Source: Hydrogenophaga sp. (lineage in GTDB: Bacteria > Pseudomonadota > Gammaproteobacteria > Burkholderiales > Burkholderiaceae_C). From it: DNA of 64,000 nucleotides. Positions 43,064-51,887 of the stretch are shown piece by piece. The DNA is taken from assembly GCF_011390835.1 (NCBI RefSeq), contig NZ_JAABRQ010000011.1, positions 1 through 64,000 of the forward strand, read 5' to 3'. The position numbers and the translations under genes were made by a program. Position 1 is the first letter of the stretch. Every line of letters begins with the position of its first letter. The notes below the pieces were generated by a model, which was given only the letters and a program-made list of their open reading frames with translations, did not search any database and was not told the origin of the DNA.

Positions 43064-43705
43064 CTACTTCAGTTCCAACACCTGGGCGGCGTCGGCGATG
43101 TCGGCGGCGTCGTGGGTGACAAGCACGGCAGGGATGTTTTGCGCGCGGATGTGGTCGAACACAAAGGCGCGGAACTGGTCGCGCAGCGTGGCGTCGAGCT
43201 TGGAAAACGGTTCGTCGAGCAGCAGCGCGCGGGGCTGGGCGAGCAGGGCGCGCATGAGCGCCACGCGGGCGCGCTGGCCGCCGGAGAGCGTGGCCGGGTC
43301 GCGCTCGCCGTAGCTGGCCAGTTCGGCGTCTTGCAGCGCTTGGTGTACCGCGGCCTGGCGCTGCGCGCGTGGACCTGGCGGCACGGCAAACAGCAGGTTC
43401 TCGGCCACCGTCATGTGGGCGAACAGCAGCGGGTCTTGAAACAGCAGGCCGATGCCGCGCCGCGCGGTGGGCAGTTGGGTGAGGTCGGTGCCGTCCAGCG
43501 TGATGGTGCCGTCGAAGCGCAGGGCCTGCGCGCCCTCGGCCACGCTGTGCAGCGTGCCGGCGATGGCGGCCAGCACCGAGCTTTTGCCGCTGCCGCTGGC
43601 ACCCATGAGCGTGAGGATTTGGCCGCTGGCCACTTCGAAGCGCAGTTCGCGCAGCAACACACGTTGCGCGCTGCCGATCTGCTGGATGTGCACGTTCAGG
43701 CTCAT
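43064..43705 (-). CDS. ynjD: ABC transporter ATP-binding protein (YnjD-like)
   Basis: A 213-residue ATPase with Walker A MGASGSGKSSVLAA, signature LSGGQRARVALMRALL, Walker B ALLLDEPFSKLD and switch His in VLVTHDAADI. It matches YnjD in length. The ATG overlaps the permease stop by four bases (ATGA). Confidence 0.87.
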   Translation of the reverse strand: MSLNVHIQQIGSAQRVLLRELRFEVASGQILTLMGASGSGKSSVLAAIAGTLHSVAEGAQALRFDGTITLDGTDLTQLPTARRGIGLLFQDPLLFAHMTVAENLLFAVPPGPRAQRQAAVHQALQDAELASYGERDPATLSGGQRARVALMRALLAQPRALLLDEPFSKLDATLRDQFRAFVFDHIRAQNIPAVLVTHDAADIADAAQVLELK

Positions 43706-45348
43706 GTCGCCATTGTCCTGAATCTGCGCGGCCGGCCGACCCAGGCCGCCAGGCCAAAGGCCAGCGCGGGGAGCAGAAACTGCAGGGCGGCGTAGGCGCT
43801 GGTGAGCGAGCGCTGGGCGCCGGAGGCGAGCGTGACCGCTTCGGTGGTCACGGTGGCGAAGCGCCCGGCGCCGATGTAGAGCGTGGGCAGGTATTGGGTG
43901 ACGCTCACCGCAAAGCCCACCGCCGCGCTGGCGGCCAGCGAGCGGCGCAGCAGCGGCCACTTCACCCGCCACAAGAACGCGGCGCGGCCGTGGCCCAGGC
44001 TGTCGCTGAGCTGGGCGGCGCGCGGGTCGAAGCCGAGGTAGGCGGGCGACAGCGCCAGCAACACATAGGGCAACACCATCACCGTGTGCGCCAGCAACAA
44101 ACCCAGCCACTGGCCTTCCAGCCTCCACTGCAAAGCCAGGCTGTACAGGCCCACCACCCACAACACGGCGGGCAACACCAGGGGCAGGTAGAGCAGGGGG
44201 CGCAGCGCCTGGTCCCAGGCGCGGGGGCTGAACTCCAGCCAGGCCACGCACCAGACCAGCGCCAGCGCGCAGGAAGCCAGCGCCAGGCCCAGCGTGGTGC
44301 CCACGGTGTCCGCACTGGCCCACACGCTGAGCCAGGCCTGGGCGGTCAGCGCCTCGGGCCACAGCGCCGGGAAGCGCCACACGCCCGCCACGCTGCCCAC
44401 GGCCAGCGCCAGCAGCACGGCGGCGTACAGACCCAGCAGCAACACCAGACCGAGCGAGCCCAGGCGCGCAGGCCCTGAGCGACCTCGCTGCCCGCTGGCG
44501 CGGCGAGACCGGCGCGCCTGCCAGGCCTGCAAACCTCGCCAGGCCAGCGCAGTGATCAGCACCACCACCGTCAACACGCCGCCGGCTGCCGCGCCGCGCG
44601 CGTTCATCGCCAGGTCGGCGTCTTGCAGCCACTGCCAGGCCAGCACGGCCAGCGTGGGCGGGGCAGCGGGGCCGATCACCAGCGCCATGTCGACCACGGT
44701 GAGGCCGTAGGCCAGCACCGCCAGCAGCGGCCAGAACAGGCGCGGCGCCAGCTGCGGCCAGACCACGCGCCACCAAGCGCGTTGGGGTGCGTAGCCCAGC
44801 GTTTGCGCCAGCGTGTGCTCGGCGCGCCAGCGCTGGCGCACGTCGTCGCGCTGCAGCTGCGTAGCGGCCGTCCAGAGGAGAAACGGCACCTCCTTGGCGG
44901 TGAGCGCGACGATCAGGCCTAGGCCCCAGGGGTCTTGCGTGGTGGGCCAGGGTGGCGGCCAGTCAAAACCGGTAAGCCAGGGCGAGAGCGCGCGCAAGAT
45001 CCAGCCGCTGGGCGAGATCAGGAACACCAGGCCAATGGCAAATGCGGCGTGCGGCGTGGCCAGCATCACCGGCAGGCCGCGCAGCAGCTCGCCCAGGCGC
45101 TGGCGCACAAAGCCTTGCGCCAGCAGCCAGGCGGTGATCCACCAGGCCAGCGCGGTGGAGGCGATGCCGGTCCATAGCGTGAGCCCCAGCGCAGGCAACC
45201 ACAGTGGATCTTCAGTGAGCGACACCCAGGCCGCCGCATCGAACAGCTCACGCAGCGACGCACCGGCCACCGCCAACAGTGGCAACGCGGCGATCAGCAG
45301 CAGCAAGGTCGCGACTGACCCACGCCAGGGAAGAAGGGGCGAGCTCAT
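43702..45348 (-). CDS. ynjC: two-domain ABC transporter permease (YnjC-like)
   Basis: A 548-residue permease made of two fused binding-protein-dependent permease units (ThiP/FbpB-like layout), about 12 helices. EAA-like loops are at AHTLAQTLGYAPQRAWWRVVW-like in the first half and LSDSLGHGRAAFLWRVKWPLL in the second. It joins YnjB and YnjD. The ATG at 45348 is 40 bases after the YnjB stop. Confidence 0.85.
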   Translation of the reverse strand: MSSPLLPWRGSVATLLLLIAALPLLAVAGASLRELFDAAAWVSLTEDPLWLPALGLTLWTGIASTALAWWITAWLLAQGFVRQRLGELLRGLPVMLATPHAAFAIGLVFLISPSGWILRALSPWLTGFDWPPPWPTTQDPWGLGLIVALTAKEVPFLLWTAATQLQRDDVRQRWRAEHTLAQTLGYAPQRAWWRVVWPQLAPRLFWPLLAVLAYGLTVVDMALVIGPAAPPTLAVLAWQWLQDADLAMNARGAAAGGVLTVVVLITALAWRGLQAWQARRSRRASGQRGRSGPARLGSLGLVLLLGLYAAVLLALAVGSVAGVWRFPALWPEALTAQAWLSVWASADTVGTTLGLALASCALALVWCVAWLEFSPRAWDQALRPLLYLPLVLPAVLWVVGLYSLALQWRLEGQWLGLLLAHTVMVLPYVLLALSPAYLGFDPRAAQLSDSLGHGRAAFLWRVKWPLLRRSLAASAAVGFAVSVTQYLPTLYIGAGRFATVTTEAVTLASGAQRSLTSAYAALQFLLPALAFGLAAWVGRPRRFRTMAT

Positions 45349-45388
45349 GGGCCTGAGTCTGCCACCCACTCAGTGCCTGATCAGCAGA

Positions 45389-46609
45389 TCAAGACGCGTA
45401 GCGCTTGATCCACTCTTTCTCAATCGGCTCGACCCAGGCCGCATGGGGCTCTGGCAAGGTCGGCGCGTTCTTGGCCACCTGACCGGGCAGGGGCTTGGCG
45501 GGGAAGAGCGCGCGCTCGGCGGCAGGCAGGCGCGCCAGGTCGAGCACCGTGGGGTCGCCCCAGTGGGCAATGTCGGCCTTGCGGGCCTGCGCGGACGCCG
45601 ACAGCAGGAAGTTGGCCACCACTTGGGCACCGGCTTTGGCGCGGGCGTTGTAGGGAATGGCGACGAAGTGGGTGTTGCCGATCGTGCCTTTGGCGAACTG
45701 CCAGGCCACGGTGGAGGCGGGCAGGCGCTTGGCCGCGACCTCGTTCGCTGGTTCGTTGGGGTTGAATGTGAGTGCGAGCAGCAGCTCGCCGTCGGCCATC
45801 ATCTGGCGGATGGCGGCCGGGTTTTGCGGGAACTGCTTGCCGCCGCGCCACAGGTGGGGGTGCAGCGCATCGAGAAACTGCCACAGGCCAGCGGTCTGCT
45901 GCGCAAACGCGGCCTCAACTGGCGGCTTGCTCAGCACAGCGGTGTCACTCACATGTTCGATCAGCGCCTGCTTCACAAACGTGGTGCCGGTGAAATCAGG
46001 CAGGCGCGGGTAGCTGATCCGCCCCGGCTGCTGACGCGCCAGCGCCAGCAGCTCGGCCATGCTTTGTGGTGGCTTGGGCAGGCGCTTGCCGTCGGCGAAG
46101 AGGGTGAGCTGCGCCATGCCCCACGGCGATTCCAGTCCATCGGTGGGCACAGAAAAATCATTGCGGGTGGTGGGCTTGCCGACCACGTCCACGTAGCGGA
46201 AGTTGGGCAGCGCTTCGGCCCACGGACCATAGAGCAGGCCATCGCGCTTCATGGCGGCGAAGTTTTCACCGTTGATCCACACCAGGTCGACCGTGCCTTC
46301 GCTGTCTTTGCGGCCCGCCGTCTTTTCGGCGCGCACGCGCTTGACCACGTCGGCGGTGTCGGTGATCTTCACATGCTCCAGCTTCACGCCATGGGCCTTT
46401 TGCACCTCAGCCGCAACCCATTGCAAATAGGTGTTGGTCTGCTCGCTGCCGGCCCAGGCGTTCCAGTAGACGGTCTGGCCGCGCGCGGATTTTTCGATCT
46501 CGCCCCAGGCGGGGGCCTTGGTCTGTGCCCAGGCGGTGGGCAGGGCGGATGCGGTGGCGGCGCTGAGCAACAGGCGGCGGCGCGATAGGGAGGGCAGATT
46601 CAGAGGCAA
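45389..46609 (-). CDS. ynjB: ABC transporter substrate-binding protein (YnjB-like)
   Basis: A 406-residue extracellular binding protein with a twin-Arg signal (LSRRRLLLSAATASALP). YnjB-like parts are GQTVYWNAWAGSEQTNTYLQ, VDLVWINGENFAAMK, LLYGPWAEALPN and ALTFNPNEPANEV, with THFVAIPYNA. The ligand is unknown. The start is taken as TTG 46609, with GGAG eight bases upstream; no in-frame ATG exists at a sensible place. It heads the ynjBCDF-like operon; ynjE (rhodanese) is absent here. Confidence 0.82.
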   Translation of the reverse strand: MPLNLPSLSRRRLLLSAATASALPTAWAQTKAPAWGEIEKSARGQTVYWNAWAGSEQTNTYLQWVAAEVQKAHGVKLEHVKITDTADVVKRVRAEKTAGRKDSEGTVDLVWINGENFAAMKRDGLLYGPWAEALPNFRYVDVVGKPTTRNDFSVPTDGLESPWGMAQLTLFADGKRLPKPPQSMAELLALARQQPGRISYPRLPDFTGTTFVKQALIEHVSDTAVLSKPPVEAAFAQQTAGLWQFLDALHPHLWRGGKQFPQNPAAIRQMMADGELLLALTFNPNEPANEVAAKRLPASTVAWQFAKGTIGNTHFVAIPYNARAKAGAQVVANFLLSASAQARKADIAHWGDPTVLDLARLPAAERALFPAKPLPGQVAKNAPTLPEPHAAWVEPIEKEWIKRYAS

Positions 46610-46634
46610 AGCGGTTCTCCGTGAAAAAACAAAT

Positions 46635-47114
46635 TCAGCGAATGGTGGCGAGGCGGCGTTCGAGGCTTGGGCGGATCCACGCGCAGTCGATGGTCCATTT
46701 GCCCAGGCCGTAGAGGACGAGCGCCCCGAGCAAAACGCCCCAGGTGATGTGTTGCTGCAAGGCGGCCGGTGCAATCTCGGCCAGGCTGAGCACCGCGACG
46801 AAGTTGACCACACTCAGGCCCAGCGCCGCGAAACGCCCCGCCAGTCCGAGCAACAACAGCACCGGCAAGATGAGTTCGCCGCCCGTGCCCATGACCGCGG
46901 CCACCTCGGGCGACAGCAGCGGCACCCGGTACTCCTCGGTGAACAGCAGCAGGGTGATGTCCCAGTCGCGAATCTTGGTCAGCCCCGACAGGAAAAACAT
47001 CTGGGCAAGGTAGATGCGCGCAGCAAGCGCGGCTGGGGCACGCAGCGCGTCGATCAGGCCGGTGACACCCAGCCAGAGTGATTGGCCGCGGTGCAGCAGG
47101 GTGGGGTGGTTCAT
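46635..47114 (-). CDS. DoxX-family membrane protein of the bufferin operon
   Basis: A 159-residue protein with four membrane segments and the DoxX marks RIYLAQMFFLSGLTKIRDWD and GTGGELILPVLLLLGLAGRFAAL. DoxX-like proteins often close bufferin (DUF2282-DUF692-DUF2063) operons; their role there is not settled. The ATG overlaps the DUF2063 stop (ATGA), so it is translationally coupled. Confidence 0.82.
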   Translation of the reverse strand: MNHPTLLHRGQSLWLGVTGLIDALRAPAALAARIYLAQMFFLSGLTKIRDWDITLLLFTEEYRVPLLSPEVAAVMGTGGELILPVLLLLGLAGRFAALGLSVVNFVAVLSLAEIAPAALQQHITWGVLLGALVLYGLGKWTIDCAWIRPSLERRLATIR

Positions 47115-47968
47115 GGTGTGTCCTTGGAGGCAGTGGGGCTGGCATCGTTCACGCCGATGACCAGGCCGGTGGTGACGGCGTGTGTGAGCCAGAGTGAGAA
47201 GTCAAACGCTTGTGTGTCGGTGGTCTCTGTGGCAAGGGCTGTGTCGAGCGCGCTGGCCAGGTTGCGCCCTTGCAGCAATTCACCCAGCAGCGTGGCTTCC
47301 ACCGGGGTGACCAGAGCCACGCGCGGCTTCAAGGCCTGGCGCCAGACCAGCGCCGATTCGGCTATGCCCTCGCGCAGGCGTTGGGCGGCTTGCGCCAGGC
47401 TGGGCTGGACGTGTCGGTGCGAGCGCACCAGGCTAGCCACGGGAAAGGCGCTGCCGACCAAGGCCGTTCCGGGTGCGAGCGTGAGCGTGAGGCCGGTGGG
47501 GTCTTCCGCTGCGAGGCGCGCGAAGCTGGCGTGATCGATCACTGCGTCGGCCGCGCCAGCGGCTCGATGCAGCGCCCATTCGACACGCGCCACGTCAGCG
47601 AGGTAGGGCGCATCCAGCAGGGCCTCGCTGTGGGCCAGGAAGCCGGGCAGGGCGTCGCCCCAGTGGGCCAGGTCGCCCAGCGCGGGCGGGTGCTGGTGCC
47701 AGAGGTCGCGGGCGAATGCGGCGAAGCTGTGTTGACCGAGCATCATCTCGATCACCGGGTAGGCCGCCGCCAGCGAGCGTTCGGCGAGGGCATGGCCATT
47801 GGCCTGGTAAGCCATCAGGCCGCGCGACGTCTGCGCGCCCTGCGTGGTGAACTGAGCCAGCAGGTGCTCGCTCGCGCGGCGTGCGTCGCTGTGCGCGGGA
47901 TGGGTGAACAAGGCGCTCAATAGCGCGGCTTGCTGGTCCAGCAGCGCGGTGACGGACGCGGTGCTCAT
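47111..47968 (-). CDS. bufC: DUF2063 protein, partner of the MNIO enzyme (BufC-like)
   Basis: A 285-residue protein with the N-terminal DUF2063 helical domain: [63 protein letters not shown] and [13 protein letters not shown]. This partner presents the precursor peptide to the DUF692 enzyme. The ATG overlaps the DUF692 stop by four bases. Confidence 0.85.
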   Translation of the reverse strand: MSTASVTALLDQQAALLSALFTHPAHSDARRASEHLLAQFTTQGAQTSRGLMAYQANGHALAERSLAAAYPVIEMMLGQHSFAAFARDLWHQHPPALGDLAHWGDALPGFLAHSEALLDAPYLADVARVEWALHRAAGAADAVIDHASFARLAAEDPTGLTLTLAPGTALVGSAFPVASLVRSHRHVQPSLAQAAQRLREGIAESALVWRQALKPRVALVTPVEATLLGELLQGRNLASALDTALATETTDTQAFDFSLWLTHAVTTGLVIGVNDASPTASKDTP

Positions 47969-48885
47969 GCGGGCACTCCCTGGCTGGCGCGGGTATCGGC
48001 GAGCGCCGTGGCAGAGACCCGGCGCGCGCGCTCGGCTTCGTCCAGCAGCACCGATAGGTCGGGTACATCGGTGTCCCATTCGATCAGCGTGGGCACGCTG
48101 CCCAAGCGATGCATGGCATGACCGTAGAGCGACCAGACGGCATCCACCACGCGGCTGCCGTGGTCATCAATGACGATATCGCCGGTGTGGACATGGCCGG
48201 CCAGGTGCAGTTCAGCCACCGAGTTGGAATCGATGGCGTCCAGCCACGCCTGGCAAGTGGCCAAGGGGTCTTGATGCTCGCCGCGCAGCTGCGCGTTGAG
48301 TGCGTTGACGTAGAGGTTGTTCACGTCCACCAGCAGACCACATCCGGTGCGCTGGGCCAGCGTGTTCAAAAACGTGGGCTCGTCCATCTCGGCGTCGCAC
48401 CACTGCACATAGGTCGACAGGTTTTCGACCGCGATCGGTCGACGCAGGCGGTCTTGCACGCGCTGCACGTTGGCGCACATCACCGCCAGTGCGGCCTCAG
48501 TCATGGGCAGGGGCAGCAGGTCGGCCGCGTGCACCGTCTGACCCTGCAGCGGGACGCGGGCGAAACAGGCGTGGTCGCTGACGCGCACGGGGTCCGTTCG
48601 TTCCACCAGTCGGGCGAGCTGCTCGAGGTGCCCCGCGTCGATGCCCATGGCCGAGCCCAGCGACAGGCCCACACCATGCAGGCTCACGGGGTAGCAGGCG
48701 CGGCCCTGCTCCAGAACCGACAGGGCTGCGCCGCCATCAGCAAAAAAATTCTCGGAGTGGACTTCGATGAAGTCCAGCACCGACTGCGTCTGCAGCAGTT
48801 CGGCGTAATGCGGGTGTCGCCACCCGATGCCCACTGGCGCACCCACAGGTGCGGCAGAGGAGGGCTTCGGCGTGGCGAGCGACAT
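47965..48885 (-). CDS. bufB: DUF692 multinuclear iron oxidase (MNIO), BufB-like
   Basis: A 306-residue TIM-barrel enzyme of the MNIO family. Metal-binding segments are [55 protein letters not shown] and IEWDTDVP. In bufferin pathways the enzyme converts precursor Cys residues to thiooxazole-type groups that bind copper. It starts six bases after the precursor stop. Confidence 0.9.
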   Translation of the reverse strand: MSLATPKPSSAAPVGAPVGIGWRHPHYAELLQTQSVLDFIEVHSENFFADGGAALSVLEQGRACYPVSLHGVGLSLGSAMGIDAGHLEQLARLVERTDPVRVSDHACFARVPLQGQTVHAADLLPLPMTEAALAVMCANVQRVQDRLRRPIAVENLSTYVQWCDAEMDEPTFLNTLAQRTGCGLLVDVNNLYVNALNAQLRGEHQDPLATCQAWLDAIDSNSVAELHLAGHVHTGDIVIDDHGSRVVDAVWSLYGHAMHRLGSVPTLIEWDTDVPDLSVLLDEAERARRVSATALADTRASQGVPA

Positions 48886-48891
48886 GGTGGA

Positions 48892-49227
48892 TCAGCCCTT
48901 CTTCATCATGTCGTCTTTTTTCATCTCGTCCTTTTTCCTCATGTCGTCTTTTTTCATCATGCCGGCTTTGGCTTCGTCCATGGTCATGCCCTTCATGGTG
49001 GCGCAGGTGCCAGCGGCGACGTACTTCCACTCACCTTTGTCGTTGTCCACCTTGGACTGACCGGCGCAGGAATGGCTGCCAGAGAGGTTGGCGCAGTCGT
49101 TCTGGCCGGCCTTGGCGATGCCGAAACATTTTTCTTTGCCCGAGCTCTGTGCCAGGGCAGGGCCAGACAGCATGGCAAGGGACATCAGTGAAGCGGCAGC
49201 GGCGGTGATCATGGTGCGTTGGTTCAT
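48892..49227 (-). CDS. bufA: bufferin precursor (DUF2282, BufA-like) with Met/Lys/Asp-rich tail
   Basis: A 111-residue precursor with a signal peptide (cut near PALAQSS). Four Cys residues at 34, 45, 54 and 75 are in the DUF2282 setting ([33 protein letters not shown]). These are the targets of the DUF692 enzyme, and the mature periplasmic peptide would sequester copper. The tail from residue 84 is a low-complexity run of Met, Lys and Asp, longer than I would expect for the family. CAGGAG lies seven bases before the ATG at 49227. An ECF-like promoter lies at 49294-49324. Confidence 0.88.
   Translation of the reverse strand: MNQRTMITAAAASLMSLAMLSGPALAQSSGKEKCFGIAKAGQNDCANLSGSHSCAGQSKVDNDKGEWKYVAAGTCATMKGMTMDEAKAGMMKKDDMRKKDEMKKDDMMKKG
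48898..48962 (-). repeat. imperfect tandem repeat coding the bufferin precursor tail
   Basis: On the plus strand units close to ATCATGTCGTCTTTTTTC recur three to four times with small changes. They encode the KKDDM/KKDEM repeats at the C-terminus of the DUF2282 protein. Such repeats can change number by slippage. Confidence 0.6.
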
Positions 49228-49293
49228 GGAGTTTCTCCTGAGGGGGTTTGATTTAACCGGGACGACCGCGTCAGCGATGGCCTCCGGTTGTGG

Positions 49294-49324
49294 TTCAGTC
49301 TTGGCGCGGTGGTGGGTTCTTACA
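49294..49324 (-). promoter_or_regulatory. ECF-sigma-like promoter of the bufferin operon
   Basis: On the minus strand TGTAAGAACCC (49324-49314) is followed 11 bases later by AAGACTGAA (49302-49294). The same kind of pair occurs before the TlpA-like gene. An ECF sigma factor gene lies 0.65 kb away, making this a probable target. Confidence 0.45.
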
Positions 49325-49351
49325 GCGACCAGATAACAAATCTGTGATGTC

Positions 49352-49876
49352 TCACAACAGCTCGGCGATGCGGTCCCAGGCTTCGGGCGGGATGCGGCCG
49401 CTGTAGCGCTCCACCAGCCGGCCGGCTTTGTCGATCAGTGCGCCGCTGGGCAGGTGCGTGGGCGGGCCGAGACTGTCAGTGAAACCCGGGTCGGCAGCCC
49501 ACACCGAACGCAGCCGCTGCGGCGCTGGCACTGTCTGGCGCAGCAGGGTTTCGTAGCCGACGACGTCTTCGCGCCGCTGGTCCATGTTCACGCCCAGCAG
49601 GGTGAACGGCTGGTGTTGCCAGCCCGCCAGGTTGGCGCGCATCTCGTGCATCTTGTCGCGGCACACGGCGCAGCCGGTGGACCAGTAAAGGACCAGCACC
49701 ACGCGCCCGCGCAGCGCACCCAGGCCCAGCGCCTGCCCGTCAGCGGTTTTGCCTTCCAGGGTGGGGAGCGAGGACGTGGCAGGCTGCGCCTGAGCCAGCG
49801 GCCAGGCCAGCAAGGGCAGCCAGCCGAGCAGCTGGCGCCGGCGCAAGGTCGTGAGGGCGGGTGAGGGCAGGTGCAT
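49352..49876 (-). CDS. TlpA/redoxin-family thioredoxin-like exported protein
   Basis: A 174-residue thioredoxin-fold protein with a signal sequence ([20 protein letters not shown]). The redox site is CAVC within [17 protein letters not shown]; the cis-Pro region is [11 protein letters not shown]. It may keep Cys of periplasmic copper proteins reduced. The ATG at 49876 has GGAG upstream; the longer frame to 49912 would begin inside the promoter. It sits between the bufferin operon and the sigma factor gene. Confidence 0.82.
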   Translation of the reverse strand: MHLPSPALTTLRRRQLLGWLPLLAWPLAQAQPATSSLPTLEGKTADGQALGLGALRGRVVLVLYWSTGCAVCRDKMHEMRANLAGWQHQPFTLLGVNMDQRREDVVGYETLLRQTVPAPQRLRSVWAADPGFTDSLGPPTHLPSGALIDKAGRLVERYSGRIPPEAWDRIAELL

Positions 49877-49898
49877 GGCGGACTCCGTGGTGCTGGCG

Positions 49899-49928
49899 TT
49901 TTGTCTCGCCACCCGCCGAGTCCTTACA
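49899..49928 (-). promoter_or_regulatory. ECF-sigma-like promoter of the TlpA-like gene
   Basis: On the minus strand TGTAAGGACTC (49928-49918) is followed 10 bases later by GAGACAAAA (49907-49899). It resembles the bufferin promoter (TGTAAG, A at position 8, AC then C; AGAC downstream). It lies between the divergent TlpA and sigma factor genes. Confidence 0.45.
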
Positions 49929-49958
49929 CTTTGAACAATTTCCGCTTCAGGGTGCTGG

Positions 49959-50525
49959 ATGTCCGTGACCGAATATGAGCAGCAGCTCGTGGCGCTGCGT
50001 GAAGACCTGCTGCGCTATGCGCGCATGCAGCTGCGCAACAGCGCGTGGGCGGAAGACGCCGTTTCCGAAACCATGCTGGCCGCGCTGGCCAAGCCGCAGG
50101 CGTTTCAGGGCCGATCGCAGCTCAAGACCTGGCTGATCGGCATCCTCAAGCACAAAATCATCGATATCCTGCGCCAGCGCAGACGCGAAGTGGTGCTGGA
50201 CAGCGGGTCGGAAGACGACGGTTTTGATCCCCTGGAGCACATGGCTTTCAAGGCCGACGGGCACTTTGCCCAGCGCCCGTCGGATTGGGGCAACCCGGAG
50301 CAAGACCTGGGCAGCCGCCAGTTCATGATGGTGCTTGATGCCTGCACCGAGAAGCTGCCGCCCGCCCAGGCGCGGCTATTCCTGATGCGCGAATGGCTGG
50401 AGCTCTCCAGCGACGAGATCTGTAAGGAGTTGGAGCTGACCCCGACGAACCTCTACGTTCAGCTGCATCGGGCCCGGTTGCGGCTGCGCGAATGTCTGGA
50501 ACTCAACTGGTTTGCCGCGCGATGA
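49959..50525 (+). CDS. ECF-family RNA polymerase sigma factor
   Basis: A 188-residue sigma factor with region 2 (LRYARMQLRNSAWAEDAVSET, FQGRSQLKTWLIGILKHKIID) and region 4 (LPPAQARLFLMREWLELSSDEICKEL, LYVQLHRARLRLRECL). A linker of about 45 residues rich in Asp/Glu separates them. The stop overlaps the anti-sigma start (ATGA). It probably directs the bufferin and TlpA promoters, perhaps in response to copper; the inducer is inference. Confidence 0.87.
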   Translation: MSVTEYEQQLVALREDLLRYARMQLRNSAWAEDAVSETMLAALAKPQAFQGRSQLKTWLIGILKHKIIDILRQRRREVVLDSGSEDDGFDPLEHMAFKADGHFAQRPSDWGNPEQDLGSRQFMMVLDACTEKLPPAQARLFLMREWLELSSDEICKELELTPTNLYVQLHRARLRLRECLELNWFAAR

Positions 50526-50737
50526 ATTCTCTGCTCAGAAAAATGCCCCTGATGCGCACCTGCAAAGAAGTCACGGCTCTGGTCGTGGCGCGGGAAGACC
50601 GCGAGCTGTCGGCGCTGGACAAGATGAGGCTGCGCATCCACATGGCCATGTGCAAGGCCTGCCCCACCTTTGAGCGGCAGATGTTCACCATGCGCCATGC
50701 GATGAAACAATGGCGGAACTACGGCAGCGACGATTAA
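50522..50737 (+). CDS. zinc-finger (ZAS) anti-sigma factor
   Basis: A 71-residue protein with the ZAS/zf-HC2 motif H-x3-C-x2-C (HMAMCKACPTF) and an upstream Cys in RTCKEV. No membrane helix is present, so it is a soluble regulator. It is coupled to the sigma factor gene by a four-base overlap. The zinc-thiolate centre may sense metal or oxidation. The 3' end overlaps that of ftsY by four bases. Confidence 0.82.
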   Translation: MNSLLRKMPLMRTCKEVTALVVAREDRELSALDKMRLRIHMAMCKACPTFERQMFTMRHAMKQWRNYGSDD

Positions 50738-51858
50738 GCCAGCAACGCCTGCGCAAACTCCCGCGCGTCAAACGTTTCCAGATCTTCCAGCTTTTCACCC
50801 ACGCCGATGAAGTAGATCGGCACCGGTTTTTCGCGTGCGATGGCGCAGATCACACCGCCTTTGGCCGTGCCGTCCAGCTTGGTGATGATGAGGCCAGTCA
50901 GGCCCAGCGTCTCGTCAAAGGCTTTCACTTGCGCCAGTGCGTTCTGGCCGGTGTTGCCGTCGATGACCAGCAGCACTTCGTGAGGGCTGGACGCATCGGC
51001 TTTCTGAACCACACGCTTGATCTTGCGCAGCTCTTCCATCAGGTGCAGTTGCGTGGGCAGGCGCCCGGCGGTGTCCACCAGCACCACATCGCGCCCGCGC
51101 GCGCGCCCGGCGGTCACGGCGTCAAAGCTCACGGCGGCGGGGTCACCACCGGCCTGGGTGATGATCTCGACCGTGTTGCGATCGGCCCATACCGCGAGCT
51201 GCTCTCGGGCGGCCGCGCGAAAGGTGTCGGCTGCGGCCAGCAACACGGTGGCGCCGCCGTTGGCGAGGTGGCGCGTGAGCTTGCCGATGGAGGTGGTCTT
51301 GCCCGCGCCGTTGACGCCCGCGACCATGATCACGGTGGGCTTGTGCTCACCGATCACCAGCGGCTTCTGCAACGGCGTGAGCAGGGCGGCAATGGCATCG
51401 GCCAGCAGGCCCTTGACGGCAGCCGGGTCGTTGGTCTTACTCTCTTTCACGCGCCGCTTGAGGTCGGTCAGCAGGTAGTCGGTGGCCTTGACGCCGGTGT
51501 CGGCCATGAGTAGGGCGGTCTCCAGCTCTTCGTAGAGCGCATCGTTGATCTGCGCGCCGGTGAACACTGATGCCAGGCTGGTGCCGGTCTTGCGCAGACC
51601 TGCCTTGAGCTTGTCCAGCCAGCCTTGGCGGGGCGGTTTGACGGCGGGCGGCGCTTCGGGCGCCACCACCGCAGGGACTGGTGCGGTAGTCGGGGCAGGG
51701 GCCGAAACTGGGGCTGGTGCAGGGATTGGCACCGGCGGCGGGCTGGCCTCGGTGGGAATGTCAGGCGCCTTTTCACCCGCGCTGCCGGGCGGCTTGACGA
51801 TGTCAATGGCCTTGTCGGCGCTGGGCGGAGGGGATTTTTTTCGGAAGAACGAGAACAT
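50734..51858 (-). CDS. ftsY: signal recognition particle receptor FtsY
   Basis: A 374-residue FtsY. The N-terminal A region is rich in Pro, Ala and Val. The NG domain follows: G1 GVNGAGKTTSIGKL, AADTFRAAAREQL, DTAGRLPTQ, TKLDGTAKGG and the C-terminal VGEKLEDLETFD. It docks ribosome-SRP complexes at the membrane. The ATG at 51858 gives MFSFFRKK, the usual membrane-binding start. It is divergent from the M16 peptidase genes. Confidence 0.95.
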   Translation of the reverse strand: MFSFFRKKSPPPSADKAIDIVKPPGSAGEKAPDIPTEASPPPVPIPAPAPVSAPAPTTAPVPAVVAPEAPPAVKPPRQGWLDKLKAGLRKTGTSLASVFTGAQINDALYEELETALLMADTGVKATDYLLTDLKRRVKESKTNDPAAVKGLLADAIAALLTPLQKPLVIGEHKPTVIMVAGVNGAGKTTSIGKLTRHLANGGATVLLAAADTFRAAAREQLAVWADRNTVEIITQAGGDPAAVSFDAVTAGRARGRDVVLVDTAGRLPTQLHLMEELRKIKRVVQKADASSPHEVLLVIDGNTGQNALAQVKAFDETLGLTGLIITKLDGTAKGGVICAIAREKPVPIYFIGVGEKLEDLETFDAREFAQALLA

Positions 51859-51887
51859 TGGCCAATCTCTAGAATCCATTGCATTCT

